A stretch of 58,256 bases of DNA from Branchiostoma floridae (Eukaryota; Chordata; Leptocardii; Amphioxiformes; Branchiostomatidae): assembly GCF_000003815.2 (NCBI RefSeq), contig NC_049989.1, positions 4,865,806-4,924,061 of the forward strand. The letters are read 5' to 3'. Under the pieces are notes generated by a model. It did no database searches, was not told the origin of the DNA, and saw only the letters and a program-made list of their open reading frames with translations. The position numbers were made by a program, and so were the translations under genes. This document shows, one piece after another, positions 1 through 13,300 of this stretch; within the stretch, counting starts at the first letter, position 1, and each line of letters opens with the position of its first letter.

Positions 1-3000
1 GGGTAGTCTGTCATGACTCCTTTGGCGCCGAGACTGAACGCGCGCTCAAAGTCGGCGTCATTGTTGATGACCCAGAGGTACGTGTGGATCCCGCGCCTGT
101 CCAGGTGACGAATCAGCACTTTGCTCATCAGTAAGCTGGAAATTTGACGAGAGAGGTACGCAACACTAGTAAGACCATTGTAATTTTTGCCACTAAGGCC
201 ACACTGACTTAATCTTATGGATGACATTCTCTGGAGACTCCAAAGCTAATGTGGGAGGGCGAAAAAATAAGAATCCAGCAATAAAAAATGCTGATAAACA
301 ATCCATAAAATCAAGTCAGTGTGGCCTAAAAAAAGCCATTTGAGAAACACAAGTTCCAGAGAAGACAACAGCTGCTGATTGAAACAAAAAACAGTAATGA
401 TAGGATCATAAGAAATCACACTTACAAGTCAACAACGCGTGCTAACACCTTGTATTTCGTAGGTACCGTATCTGCCCAACGTTCTCTGAAACAAATGAAA
501 GCAAAGAATCTTTTGCTATACCAGGATCATATCAAAAGTTCAGTGTCTTATGTGATGATAAGGACATCTTACAAGTTACAAAGGCTGCATGGCATGTGTA
601 TGAATTATAATAGATGTTGATATGCTTTTCTTTCCAACTTGATGTGGCTCTTGTCATGCTATAATGAATCACTAGGTGGCGCTTTTGTAAGGCAGCTTAC
701 CCCCAAACGATGCTGGGCATGACAACTTCGAGGCAAGACTCCTTGAGCGGAATGAAAGGCAGTAGACCACTGTAGAACAGTAACACCAGCTGTACAACTC
801 GCTTGGCACTGAAGAACAAGGGGATGTCTGGGTGCTGCAGGATACAACAGATGCATCAGAATAACACTTGTGATGATGATACAGACCAAAAGAATATTTG
901 ATAATACATGTATATGTACCTTAAGTTATATGTTGCAATATATCCCTCTTTAAACTACATGTACAAGTGATAATACGCAGATTTGTTGCAATAATGTTTT
1001 GTCCAAAAATGGCTCCAAAATCCACCAGGGAGCTTATTAATTTCTAAAAAGTTTCTATGGGAGGCCGTTACAAGCAATCAAGAGCATGATGTAAAACTTT
1101 GAAACACGAGTTCAAAGACTCAGTTCTCATGAATGTTGTGAATAATTCGATGATAACACACCATAACACAAGCACATGTGTAGGGAATGGCATTCAGGTA
1201 TGTTTGTTATACTAGTATTATTGACATACAAAAAAGCTCTTTTGGTCTCTTGCCTTACCTTACCATTGAAGGGTTTATAGATTGGGAAGATCAAACTTGC
1301 CCAAGACAAACTTTTTGCTGGGAGACCAAAAGTAACTTGGCATGCTAAGGGTTAACAACATCCCCACCTGCTGGTGAAACTTGTGAGCGACAGTGTCTAG
1401 TCGACTGCCACACACAGTGATAGCTTCTCTCTTGTACTCATGGATCATTTCCCCAACCTACAACAAGGGCAGAAAGAAAATCCATCTGTGCTGACTCCAC
1501 CTCACCTGTTGGTGAACTTTCCTGATGACTGATTCCAGCCGACTCCCGACAACTGTCAGGTCCTCTCTGTTGTACTCCCGCACTAACTCTCCAACCTTTA
1601 TTTTTGTTGATTCACATGCAAAATCATGGAAATCATAAAAACACAAATGTTGAGTAATCAACTCTAAATCAAATCAAATGAAACAATGCACATTATTCAT
1701 GCAAGACTATAAATCATCAAAAAATAAATGTATTATCAAGAGTAGAATGTGAGAAAAAAATTTGGTGCAACATTTTTGATTAAGATTGCTACATGCGTAT
1801 ATTACTTTATTATTAGTTTCTAGTATTCATGGTTTGTATTTGATGAATCTTTTATGCATAGGATGCTTGTAATTGTAAACGTGCCATTATTCTATTGCTG
1901 TAAATTGTTCTGTCTAATGTATAGACAATGATCAACTGAATTTGCTAGTTTTACACTGCACTTGTAAGTCCCACAGCAGTTGTAGAATGCTAATTTAGAA
2001 AACCATATACATGAACATACAGTTGCTTTTTACAGCACTAAGATACATACCTTTGCAATGAGCTCATCATCATCATTTTTGATATCTATATTGATGACCA
2101 CAGCTGGGAATTTCTCAAAAACATCCCGCAGTCGGCAGAAACTTCGGTCTGTAGCATCTGGGAAACAGACTGGGAGAGCTGGATAAGATAATGAAGAAAC
2201 AAAATTAAATCAAACTAGTTTGTTATAACTTATATAATTCCAAATACCACAATCTGGCCAATATCTGCATCTGCATGGGATACCCCCAAATGACCCCGCG
2301 AGGGGCAAAAGTAGGGGGGGGAGCTGAGGCTCCCGGGTTAGGGCGGGCAGGCCGCCTGCCTGGCACGGAAGTGCTCAACGTTGGGAGCGCTTACAACCGT
2401 GCCAGGCAGGGCATTCCACTCGGGAATTGTGCGTGGGAAAAAAGAATGTTTGTAGATATCGGTGCGTGCAAATATGTGTTGATATTTGAAGTCGTGACTA
2501 CCCCGGGTACGCCCTTGGGCAGGCTTCAGAATATTGCTGGCGTCTATGTTAATATTATTGTTGACTACTTTATAGAAAAAGGTGAGGCGGGCGTTCCTCC
2601 TCCTTTCGGAGAGAGGGCGCCACTGCAGGTCTGAAAGCATTTGTGTCACGCTGCTAGTCTGCCGGTAGTCATTTAGGGTCACTCGGGCTGCCCTGCGCTG
2701 GACGGCCTCCACCGCCTGTATCCCTTTGTTGGTGTACGGGTCCCAGACGATGGCACTATATTCCAAGTGAGGCCGTACCAGCGCTTTGTAACAAGTGGCC
2801 TTGACCCTAGATGGACAATGGGTCAAGTTGCGCCGAATGACTCCTAGGACCTTACCAGCTTTGCTAGTGGCGTGGTTGATATGGGTGTCCCACCGCAAAT
2901 CGTCGGACAGTTGTACTCCAAGATAGGGGTGGGACTTAACACCGGTAAGGGCTTCTCCACAGAGGGAGTACTGAGTTATGATGGGGTGCTTTTTACGGGT

Positions 3001-6000
3001 GATATGGAGAATGTGACATTTAGAGGGGTTGAACGACATGAGCCAACGATTTTGCCATTCTGTTAGCGCATCGAGGTCAGACTGCAGCCCTTGTGCGTCA
3101 GAAGGCTTGCTGATAGTTCGATAAATCAAGCAATCGTCAGCAAACAGTCGAACATGTGAGTCTACGGAATCGGGTAGGTCATTAATGTAGAGCAGGAATA
3201 GCAGAGGGCCTAACACAGTACCCTGCGGAACTCCAGAGGTGACCTTGACAGCTTTAGATGTTCCACCGTCAAAGACAACCCTCTGGGTTCTCTCCGTAAG
3301 GAAGGCCCTAAGCCAAGACTGAAGGAGGCCAGAAATACCATAGTGCTCGAGCTTGCTCAGCAGACGTTCGTGTGGCACAGTATCGAATGCTTTGCTAAAG
3401 TCAAGCACCGCGGCATCGACCTGTTTGTTCTGGTCCATGTTCTTGGCCAGGTCTTGGAGGGTAAGCACCAGCTGGCTCTCGCAGGACAGACCCTTCCTGA
3501 AGCCGTGTTGCGCAGGGGACAGAATGCCATGAGCGTCTAGATGTTTCATCATGTGGCTGTGCACGATGTGTTCAAGCACTTTACCACAGACCGATGTCAG
3601 AGACACCGGCCTATAGTTTGATGGCAAGGTTCTGTCCCCCTTTTTGAAGATTGGAGCGATGTTAGCTGTTCTCCAATCTTCAGGAACATCTCCCGTGGAT
3701 ATTGACTGGGAGAATATGACCTGTAATATTGGCGCAATTTGTTCGGCTACGGTCTTCAGGAGGCGAGGTGGTAATCCGTCTGGTCCTGTGGCCTTGCTGG
3801 GGTTAAGACAGGAGAGCTGTTTGGCTACCCCCTCCACTGTGATGTTAAGGGAGGGGATAGTTGGAGCTTTGGGTTCGCCAAGGGTAGGAAACGTGGTCTT
3901 ATCCTCCCTGGTAAACACTGACTNNNNNNNNNNNNNNNNNNNNNNNNNNNNNNNNNNNNNNNNNNNNNNNNNNNNNNNNNNNNNNNNNNNNNNNNNNNNN
4001 NNNNNNNNNNNNNNNNNNNNNNNNNNNNNNNNNNNNNNNNNNNNNNNNNNNNNNNNNNNNNNNNNNNNNNNNNNNNNNATCCTCGATGTTAGACTCCAGG
4101 TAATTGGAGACATAATCCCTATGGGCCTTCCTAACTCTCTGCTTAACGCCCTTCCTACACCTCTTGAACTTTGCCCAGGCTTCATTGGAGTTGGATCTCC
4201 TAGCCTTGGAAAAAAGTTCAGACCGCTTACGCATAGCTTTGCGAATCTGGGGAGTTATCCAAGGTTTGTTGGATTGTGGCCTCACTTTTTTCCTGGGGAC
4301 ATGCTTATTGGCAGCACCACTAACGGCTGCCTTAAACAGCTCCCAGTTTTCTGAGGCAGTGTTGTGCTGAGCCTGGTCTGCAAACTCTCGACTGTATGTT
4401 GCCATATCCTGCTGGAGTGCATCGATGTTAGCTTTCCTCCACAGGTATATGAGCCGATCTTTTGAGTTTGATGTTTGGGGCTTTACTTGAACATCAATCA
4501 GCGGGATGTCATGATCGCTGAGACCTGGTAAGATTTTGACTCTCTCCACTAAGGTGGAATTTGTGGTGAGAAACAGATCCAGGGTGTTCGAAGTTTGCCC
4601 CACAGTACGAGTTGGTTCACAGACCATTTGTTCCAGACCACAGCCATTGGCAAGGCTGATGTAATTGCTAGTGAGAGTGGATGGATTGGAAGCGGTGGTA
4701 TTAGCTTCAGGGTTCCAGGTCGCATCAGGCAGGTTGAAGTCACCTGCTAGCCAGATGTGGGCATTGTTGTTATTAGCCCGCTTTTGCAGCACTGATCTTT
4801 CTAGTGCTACAAAATCATCATGACCAGCTGAGGGGGGGCGATAGTAGGCCCCTATGTAGATGGACTTGCTGTTAGCCAGATGGACCCGGACCCAGGTCAA
4901 CTCGCAGGGACAGTCCGGGTCTGGGTGGTGGGTTGCTATGATGTTGTTCTTTACAGCAACAAGCACACCCCCTCCCCGGCCAGCTCTGTCTCTCCTGAAC
5001 ACATTGTACGTGTCCGGAAAGATTTCGCTGCTGCCCACTGACGAGTCCAGCCACGTCTCAGTGCCAACAACAATGTCTGGTTGCACAGCTTCGCAAAATG
5101 CATGCAGTTCAGGTACCTTATTGCGGATAGATTGAAAGTTGATCACACAGGTCCTGACTGGTTTGGTATGTGTGCGGTCGCGAGGCGGTGGAGTAATACC
5201 ATATCCGATAGGCGAAGACGTAGCGATAGGCGAGCCGATAGATCTTGCTGGACTAGAACAGGTGCTGGTGTTAAAGGAAGAGAAACAATTAGAAGTTTCG
5301 AATACTGTAGTGTTGAAGAGGCTGGAGCTGAAGTTAGGTAGGCCGCAGGAGCAGCAAATCCAGGACACGTTAGGGTTGTTGATGGTATTATAGACCGGTG
5401 TTGACATACCCATGCAGTCAGTATGGTACCAGACATCACATGAGTCGCAACAGATGGCATGCCGGCCAAGGATTATCAGGGTGAGGCTGAACAGAGTGAA
5501 TTTAGGTCTGCAGTGGGGTGCTAGTTTACCATTAGAGTTAATAAAGATAGAGACTAATGTTAACTTCAGGGGGTGATTGGCACATGTGTTGTCCAGCAGG
5601 GGAGTTAACGGGAATGGACTGTTAAAGGGTGGGTTAAGGGTGTGTGGTATGCCTTCATGCCTGGGAGTGAAGGGAGAGGGATCATGGTGAGAGTTTACAA
5701 TTAACACTAAGCAGTGGACTGTTAGTAGAATGCTGCCCAAGATGGTTGAGAATGTAACGAAACATGTCATAATGCTTGACCTGCAGGGGTTCTCTCCTAC
5801 TCAACAGGAGGAACGCCACGCTGGTGGGGGGCAAATTACATCGTAAATATGGGATATACAATATAGAGAACAGTACTATAGAATGTATATAAAAGTGGAA
5901 CGGTCTCACCGGTCGGCAAAGGTGGCGTCGAGCACGCTCCGGGAGACGGGGGAGGGGGGCGCTATGTAAATCTAAGAAAAAGAACTAAAAATGCGCCGCC

Positions 6001-8293
6001 CAAGAGCGTCCGGGGTCCAGAAAGTTCAGGCTGATGTTACGACTGTTTGTAGATGTAAAGATGTGTGGATGGAGTGTGGAAACAAAACTAAAAAGAACTA
6101 AAAAGAGTGGAAAGTGATGGAGCTCACAAGGAATATCTGTCCTTGTATGCAGAATTCAACAAGTGCAAAAAAATTACATGTAATAGGAAGTCAATTCATG
6201 TTAGGAATATTGCATTATACATGTAACATTATCAGAATGTTAAAACTACAAAAGACATGACCCATCCAGTTGTAAGAGGTGGCTATGATCAGGTACTTGA
6301 GGAATTCTAGCTCGAAAGTAATTTACATGTGTAAGAAGGCTACATGCTGAGTACAAGAATGTTCTTAGATAGCAACCGTTTTACATCCACACCTGCGGAC
6401 GAGCGCAGGTGTTCAACATCAAATAACGACGTTTGTGCTCATTTTCAGGTGTGCTAACTGACATGTTCGAACATTTGAAATAAACTTCAGTTGGGTAAAC
6501 TTCAGTTGAGTCTTGCCATCCAACGTGGCCAGACATGTCTTTTGTTTGTCCGTCTACCGCCGTGTTTTATGTGTTCTCAACCTTCTGCAACGACCCAAAC
6601 ATAGGAAAACATTACCACTTACTAGTGTTTCCTACAAATGTACTAGATGTCAAGAAACGTACCATTGAGGAATGTAACTTCCTGATGAGTGTGCAGAGGA
6701 GGTAGATCTGCAAACTTGGTGTCTGATATCTTTATGTCCGCGCCTGTGGTGCGCTTGATTTCGTTGTCGTGTGACACGACTACTATCCCGTCTTGTGACA
6801 GCTGTACATCCAGCTCCAACATGTCAGTACCAAGGTCTACAGCACTGGGGGGGAGGGAAGGGTTTAAAATTATATTTACATATAACCAGCAGTACAGGTA
6901 CTACCACCTGTTCCTGTATGGCTATTTTGACCTGTTAGTGTTAGTCTCTGGAAGCACCAAATATAGAATTATGAAGTTTCGGTATCAAATTCAAAGTTTA
7001 CAATAGCCCCAGCATAAAAAATGGATTCAAAAGCACATTTTGATGCGTTGATCTACAAACTGGTTAGACTTCTACTGGCTATTCCATTTAATTTTTTTGT
7101 CTTTTTTTCTTAATCATAGGTAGTCTGTAGGTAGGAAGTCAATGTGTGTGTAACTTTCTGGTACTAGTATACTTTTATTAATCCTTCAAATTTCCAGACT
7201 TGACACTAAGTTTGACAGAACTTACTGTTGGAAAGTTCCTATGGTGTTCTCCAAACCTTCAGCCATACCTGGACGGAATAAGTTCAAACAATTAATATAT
7301 GTAATGTTATATGTAATTAAAATGGCGGTTTAGTAGGTGCCATTTAGACTTTTCAGATAAATGTCTTTCAAACAGCCTTGTGTCAGGTGTTAATGCAGTG
7401 GAATGAATATTCTGGCTTTCTGCAACAAAATTCATCTTAGGAAAGAGCACACTTTATTGACATCCAACATATCCTTATTTTATATGACATTATGAGACAT
7501 GTAAATAAAAGTGATATGATACAACTTTTACCAATAAACCATTTTGGGATGACTTTCCTTGGACTTACAAAGTGACAGTGGAATTATGACTTGCATTATC
7601 CACTGAGACACAACAGAACAAACAAAAAAACATACATGACTCATGGCATTGGTGTGCAAGGATGACTTGCAATAATTCACGTCTTACTGTAAGCATTCAT
7701 TTTTCATTGAAAAGCAGAATCGTTTAAGAACTACAAATACTCGGAAATAACAGCAACATGTCATTATTGACATTTCAAAACCTTTCAAACTCGTTTTCAT
7801 TTCTCTAGTATGCGAGCCAGGTCGAAGATCTCTACTCTACTCTACTCTTGTTGTTGTTGTTGTGGAATCTTAGGTTACAGGTCACTTGAGGATTGTGAGC
7901 CAAAAGAATTATTCACACAAGTTCTTAATAACGAAGGCTAACCACTAAATAAGAAATCTGTATTTCGAAGGACTGTCTGGAAATCTGTTTTGCGTTGGAA
8001 TAAAACCCTGGCCTGTACAACAGGTTTAGCTTTTTACTAACTGGTGCTAAGAGATGCTACACCCCCCTCCCCACATGGTCCTATCTACCGACAACGACTG
8101 GTCGTGAACTACAACTTTCCCAACATTTCTCACCTCCTCTGTGGCTGATGTGCTTACAGCAGAACTTGAGCTGCTTCTTGCGGTGCAGGAGAGTTGGGAA
8201 GCGGAGCAGGAACAGAGACGTCAGCGCGTACCCTCCCACAATCGCCGCCACGATCCCCATAGCTAACCACAGCGTCTGGTTCGGCTCCAGCAT
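1..8293 (-). CDS. GDPD1: GDPD1/GDE4-like glycerophosphodiester phosphodiesterase, 3' end outside window
   Basis: Membrane-anchored lysophospholipase D / glycerophosphodiesterase of the GDPD1-GDPD3 (GDE4) family, which cleaves lysophospholipids at ER or internal membranes (family knowledge). Coding exons in transcript order: 8293-8134, 7268-7226, 6844-6663, 2178-2051, then 1595-1506 or 1457-1368 (alternative pair), 834-701, 485-426, 135-1 (partial). Phases agree at every junction and each junction has GT-AG signals. The start ATG at 8293 precedes a hydrophobic N-terminal anchor (residues ~8-31). The GDPD catalytic signature is visible: HISHRGG, then LENT, then MLELDVQLSQDG with E-x-D, then VVVSHD. 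The TIM-barrel end GAKGVMTDYP is cut by the window edge. About 310 residues are present, close to the full human length. A LINE sits in the 6662-2179 intron. GDPD1 and GDPD3 cannot be told apart from this sequence alone. Confidence 0.93.
1368..1595 (-). other. Tandem duplicated exon pair in the GDPD1-like gene, candidate mutually exclusive exons
   Basis: Exon B (1506-1595) and exon A (1368-1457) are each exactly 90 nt and phase 0-0. They encode homologous 30-residue versions of the same TIM-barrel segment (VGELVREYNRE... and VGEMIHEYKRE...), identical at about 18 of 30 positions. Both have an AG acceptor and a GT donor (GTGAG and GTGGGG). Only 48 nt separate them, too short for ordinary splicing of one onto the other, and reading through that spacer meets a stop. 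This is the classic arrangement for mutually exclusive splicing; actual use is inferred. Confidence 0.8.
2338..3923 (-). CDS. LINE ORF2, C-terminal part: reverse transcriptase
   Basis: An open frame of about 528 residues after the gap carries all main RT blocks of the RVT_1 family: a thumb-proximal KATGPDGLPPRLLK, NYRPVSLTS, QHGFRKGLSCESQL, VLDFSKAFDTVPH, SGVPQGTVLGPLLFLLYIND and the catalytic VRLFADDCLIY. The C-terminal region (RRNLTHCPSRVKATCYKALV, LEYSAIVWDPY, QRRAARVTLNDY) is typical of CR1/jockey-like elements. No stop interrupts the RT, so this copy may be relatively young. Any host role is unlikely. Confidence 0.93.
3924..4078. other. Assembly gap (155 N)
   Basis: A run of N inside the LINE, between endonuclease and RT. 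The true length is not known; related elements usually have roughly 50 residues here. Confidence 0.99.
4079..5770 (-). CDS. LINE ORF2, N-terminal part: PHD-like finger and APE-type endonuclease
   Basis: The ORF starts at 5770 with a hydrophobic N-terminus. It continues with a Cys/His cluster of PHD type (CCDSCDVWYHTDCMG ... WICCSCG, residues ~107-145), then an APE endonuclease domain starting at the NFQSIRNK motif. Catalytic blocks visible are GTETWLD, AGDFNLPDATW and SDHDIPL. It runs into the N gap at 4078 after a basic region. The reverse transcriptase after the gap lies in a different frame as counted here, so either the 155-N gap length is only an estimate or the copy carries a frameshift. 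It encodes the target-nicking activity of retrotransposition (family knowledge). Confidence 0.88.
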
Positions 8294-10353
8294 GGTCAGG
8301 GGTCGCTCTGGTCACACCAGGTCACGGGAGAGATTGATATATAGCGATAGTGTTGGCATAGGACGCCTGGTCTACGCTAATACCGATCTGCAGGTGTTTT
8401 AACCATCACCTGACGTCATGACGTCGCAAGCAGCTAGGTAGGTAGGTATCAACCGGTGAGATGGGTCTCCCACCAGTGTTTTGATGTGTAGGGTCAAAGG
8501 TCGGTCAAGTTCAGGATTGAAATTTATAATACGATATATTCAATGATTGGGGGTTTCGAGGGTTGAGGTTTGGCCTGCACTCCTCTGGTCAGTTATTCGT
8601 TCTACTTGGTCAGTTTCTGTAATTTAGTTCTTCAATACTAAGGATGAATTTGTCCTTGGAATCTCTGTCAGCACCAAGGACAGGGTAATGTTACTCTCTA
8701 ATACAGAGCAAACAAGATTGTTGTTTGACAGATAAACAGGGAATAGGCATTCAATATGTACATACCAACTGACACAGAAGAAAGACAGTAGCAGACAAAA
8801 TGGACCAACACAATTTTTTTTGGGGGGGGGGGGGGATGAAGTAACGTTAACAACGTTGAATACCATCAGATTTAAAAATCTAATCTCACAATACTGTTGT
8901 TGGAATGAATAAATCATTGATAGAAAATCTGTTACAAAACACTATTTTCCACTTTTTTTTGCTTTTGATACATTATCCTTTATGCCTTATTGTTACAAAG
9001 CACTGGGAACAAGGAAACTTTGCAGAAGGATATCATTGGGAAACATCCATCATTTGATAACACAGCAACAAAGAACAATACAGATTTTTTATCTAAACCT
9101 GACATTAAACAATTAATTCTCCCATTGGAGTTGTCATGGCTTACATGTTACTAAATTCACCTCACCTCACCTATTCCTTGACCTCTGTATGGGTCGTTGG
9201 GGCACCATGACTCCATCCACTAAAAGTACTCACAAAATCAAATGACAACAAATACTCTCCAGCTCTATGATACTTGCAAATAAAAAACAGAATAGAATTC
9301 TGACAAAATTATAATCTCACTGGCTAAGGTGGGTGGTCTTCATCATGAATGAATCAACAAATCAGAATTTCACTACATAGACTTGCTTTACTGGTTAAAC
9401 CATTCTCAACTTTAGAAAGAATGGAAATTTGTCTTCTAAGACAGGAATGTAAATGTGAAATGTTGATAATATTGCCTTAATGTTTATTCATTGCTTGAGT
9501 GATATCTGCATGTAACTTATGTAAATGATCAATATTTTATGGTCCAATTGCTGAAGATAGCATTAAAAAGCCATATTTCAATGGTACTAAAATGGCCTTT
9601 TAATTCAACCCAACAACGATTTTTTCATATCAAGTACTGAAGGTACAAATATAGGTACATGTAGTACCAAAGATAATATAAAGTTCTGTTTAAGATATGG
9701 AGTTACATTCCCATAACAAGGGATTACATTTATTTGTTGCTGGCTTTATCAGAATTGTCTTATAAATACAATCTCCTGGTTTACACCTATCAATAACTTG
9801 GCAGCATTTTCCAAAGTTTTTGGTTCATTACAGTCTGGATACTGTCCTTTGCACAAATAAGGTTAGGAAAAGATATATGAAAACATCAACCATCACCTTG
9901 GATGTGATACCAGATTCTTAGATGCAAACAGGAAATGGAGATACTTGTATACTGAACTTCACATTTGGGTGAAAATGAACAAAGTTTCATTTTTATTGCA
10001 TCATATATTCTAGAAATCAGTTTACAGCTGAGAATATCTGACAACTACAAGCTTGAGCAATTGCACAAGGAGATTAAATGATAAGATTTGTCAAAGCCAG
10101 AAAAAGTCTAAATTTTGTTTTGCAACTTTTCGAATCATGGAAGAAAAGAGACCATGACTCCATAAATGTATTACCATAATCATGATATAATGTTATTTTC
10201 AAATGCAGTCCAAAGTCACAAATTGATTTCATCTTGGGTTAGATGGCAGAAATTGTTTTCATATAATTTTGTTCATTATGAAAACTGCCTCAGAAAATCT
10301 GACTGTAGAACCCCAACCATGGTACTAAATTTATCTGGCCCAATAGAAAATCC
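8294..10353. promoter_or_regulatory. Intergenic region: GDPD1-like upstream side and ERp29 3' UTR
   Basis: This lies between the GDPD1-like start (8293) and the ERp29 stop (10354), both minus strand. The GDPD1-like promoter should be just above 8294; no clear TATA box was found. An AATAAA on the minus strand (9992-9997), about 360 nt past the ERp29 stop, is the best polyadenylation signal. A T8G14 run occurs at 8814-8835. No coding exon was recognised; the rest is AT-rich and unremarkable. Confidence 0.6.
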
Positions 10354-13300
10354 CTACAGTTCATCCTTCACAGCAGCCTTGAAAGAGCTCAGAACATTCA
10401 GGCGATTTTTGATATTTTCTTTCTGAGTTTTGCTAACTTTTCCATCCTGCAGCTTTTTCACCCTGGTGATTTCTGTGTTGACAAAATCTTTGCCCTTTTC
10501 CTGAACCTTTTTCATGATTTTGATGTACATTTCAGCTGACTTTTTGTCCTGTTCATCTTCGAGTGGCTTTGCCTCTTCTTCTGCCTTGGTGATGAGTCCT
10601 GTCAGTTTGTCATCCGGTGCTGCCATAAACTCCATTGTCAGCTTGTCAAATGCCTCCAGAGTAGCGGGTAGCCCAATCCACAGACCGCTGTTGTCCTTGA
10701 CGAAGCGCAGAAGGTCGTCATACTTGATTTCACCCTCGTACGGGATTGGCTCATCCTTACCCTACAACAAAACACAAATAACATTTTTTTATCAATCATA
10801 GTCTAATCCATATCCTTATATATCATAAAATACAATATGTACATCATTGTAATAGCTCTTGCAATAACTTTGAGATTCCGTATGCTGTCATAGTTACAAA
10901 CCTGCATTATCAGCTTGTACTTTGGTGCTTCTTCTACATCCACTCCAAATCTTGTTCCGAGTTCTTCATTTTCCTTTTCACCAAACTCTGGATAAAGATA
11001 GGAGCATAACATGACAAATATGCGATTAACAAACTTGACATGTTTCATAGAGCATGAGCAAAGAGCAAGTTCAAGTCTCAGTCTTATCTTCATTAATTGT
11101 TCTACCATGCAAGATATAAGAATAAAAGAAAGGTAAAAGGTAAAGGTAGTCCCATAGCCTTTTTGAAGCTGTAAGGGCAGTGAGCGGTGCACACACCAAT
11201 TCTTCCGCGACAGGGGTCCGACATAGTGCGCGACAAAAATGTGACGGAAGGGTCTCGAGGGTCCGTGTTTGAGTTCAAATTTCTCATAATCTGCTGCGAA
11301 GTGGCAATTAATACTGGCATGGCTAAAAAGCGCAATAAGTGATGTGTTTTTGGTGCAAATTTGTTTTGGGCCCGAGGGTCACTTCCTTGTATTTCTACGC
11401 GTTGGAAGTGATTCGCCGTTGACCCAGATTTCCCGTCCATATCCGGTCTGTGAGCCGTGTTGGTATGCCTCGCGCGTCGGGTTATTGTAAAAATCTCAGT
11501 GTTACGATTTTCTTTATTTTTTGCCTGATTAATCTAAGGTGTATTCTCTTTCCGACAATATCAGTCATTTTCATGACTAAACTATAGGTGATGGGTTTAT
11601 TTCCACGTCAAAATTCCCCTTTTTGTGCATACTTTTTTGCGTGGAAAAAACTTTTCTCCCCCCAAAATTATGAAAAGTAGAGAGAGTGAAGAAACTGAAA
11701 CCCGGCTGTTCTTAAAGCTGGAGTGATATCCGTCATTCCCATATGCGGCTTTTCTGCTTTAGATCCATTTTCTTGAAGAGACGGCCTCTCGACTTGGGGG
11801 TGCGCATGAGCCTCGATTTGAGACCCAAAAAAAACTGGGGTGTGCACCATGAGTTGTTATCCACTGTGTCTAGGGCACGATGTTGGAAGGCGTAGCCTAA
11901 CCCTCTCCTTCCAGCACCTTTTAACTTTCCAACCGAAGTCAGGTACTTTATTCATATTCTTACACCTGATTGGAGTGAGGAAAATTGTGTAAAGTGCCTT
12001 TTCCAAGGACACAATGTCGAGGGCATGCCGAGTATCGAACCTAGGACCTCTTGGTTCCAAGCCAAACACTCCACCAGTTATACCACTCCAAGTCCAATGC
12101 CACTAGCAAAGAAAGAAAACATGATTTCTCTAATCTTACTTGAGATGCCAACTTCAGCCACCAGGAGTTCCTTCTGAGTTGATAGCTGCTCTGCCAGTTT
12201 CTTGAACTCATCCTGCTTGTCTCCATAAGGGTACTGCTCATCGAACTTCACCAAGACGACTGGAAACTTGGACACAACCTGAAGAGGAAGAAGACACAAA
12301 TTTGTAATAAAAATCATCAAAACCACAAAAATCAGCCTGATATCTGTTTCTCGTGATATGCACAGGATGAAGGTATTGTGCTAAGTTTTAAGTTTGATAT
12401 TACATGTACTAAGATTATCTTACTCTAAGTCCTTTGGGGACACATCTTTGCACAAAACTAAAAGAAACTACCTAAAAAAAGCATATATATTGAAATTGCT
12501 GTTGGTAACGTTACACTTGAAACCAAGAAAAAAGACAACAGTGGGATGGCATTTTGAAACCAGATTGCTATTAACATTTGCTATGCCAAAACACTGGATG
12601 ACTGAACTGAAAACACAGCATTCTTGAAGGTCATATAGGCAGGATAGGCACAATAATATATATAACCTAGATGAACCAGAAAGACCACTATGAGACTCTC
12701 ATTAATCCCCTGTGTGCATTAGCCAGGCAGTACTGGCCTGGAAAAAGTACCAAGGACAAACCACTGGTCAGTAAAACCTGGCCATTTTATTGGTGGATTT
12801 TCCATGCAGCTGGGCCACTATTAAGTCTGTATTATATATCATGATTACGAGCCATATTGGTAATGTATCAAAATGATAAAATTTTAGAAAGGGCAGATGG
12901 TCTGCTCCCTGTGCAATCTGCAGACCTAAAGTCTGATCTGAAAGGCTAAGCTGAATGTATATCATGTCATAATTTTGAGTTGAAGAATGATGATAACTTG
13001 ATTTTTTTCACAGTTGGCTTCATAGGGTGGCAGTTTGATATTTTATAAAAGATACCAACAAATGAAATATTCCAGAGCCTAAAGCTAATTCGCCAATGCT
13101 TATACAACCTGAATATGAAATCAAATCTGCACAAATTGAACTAGTGAACCATAGCAGGCGGCTGCCAGATTATTGGCAACAATGTCATATTTGATTGATA
13201 TGATAAACCATTTATGAGCCATACCTAATAAAATGGTTAGGAGCAAAATCACAGAAGCAGTTTTGTTTTGGATTCTGCAAAAAAAAATTGGGACTAGAAC

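Larger units (their letters stand above)
2265..6110 (-). mobile_element. CR1/jockey-like non-LTR retrotransposon with PHD, APE endonuclease and RT
   Basis: A near-full-length LINE lies in a GDPD1-like intron, in the same orientation as the gene. Reading the minus strand there is a GC-rich 5' leader (about 6110-5771), an ORF with PHD finger and APE endonuclease, an assembly gap, the reverse transcriptase and C-terminal region ending at 2338, and a short 3' tail with small GCAGAT-type repeats near 2265-2280. Edges are approximate because I could not identify target-site duplications. The 5' leader suggests it is not the usual 5'-truncated copy. Confidence 0.85.

Noticed and set aside
3644-4354. 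Plus-strand ORF opposite the LINE
   Set aside because: It is the antisense shadow of the RT/endonuclease and crosses the N gap.
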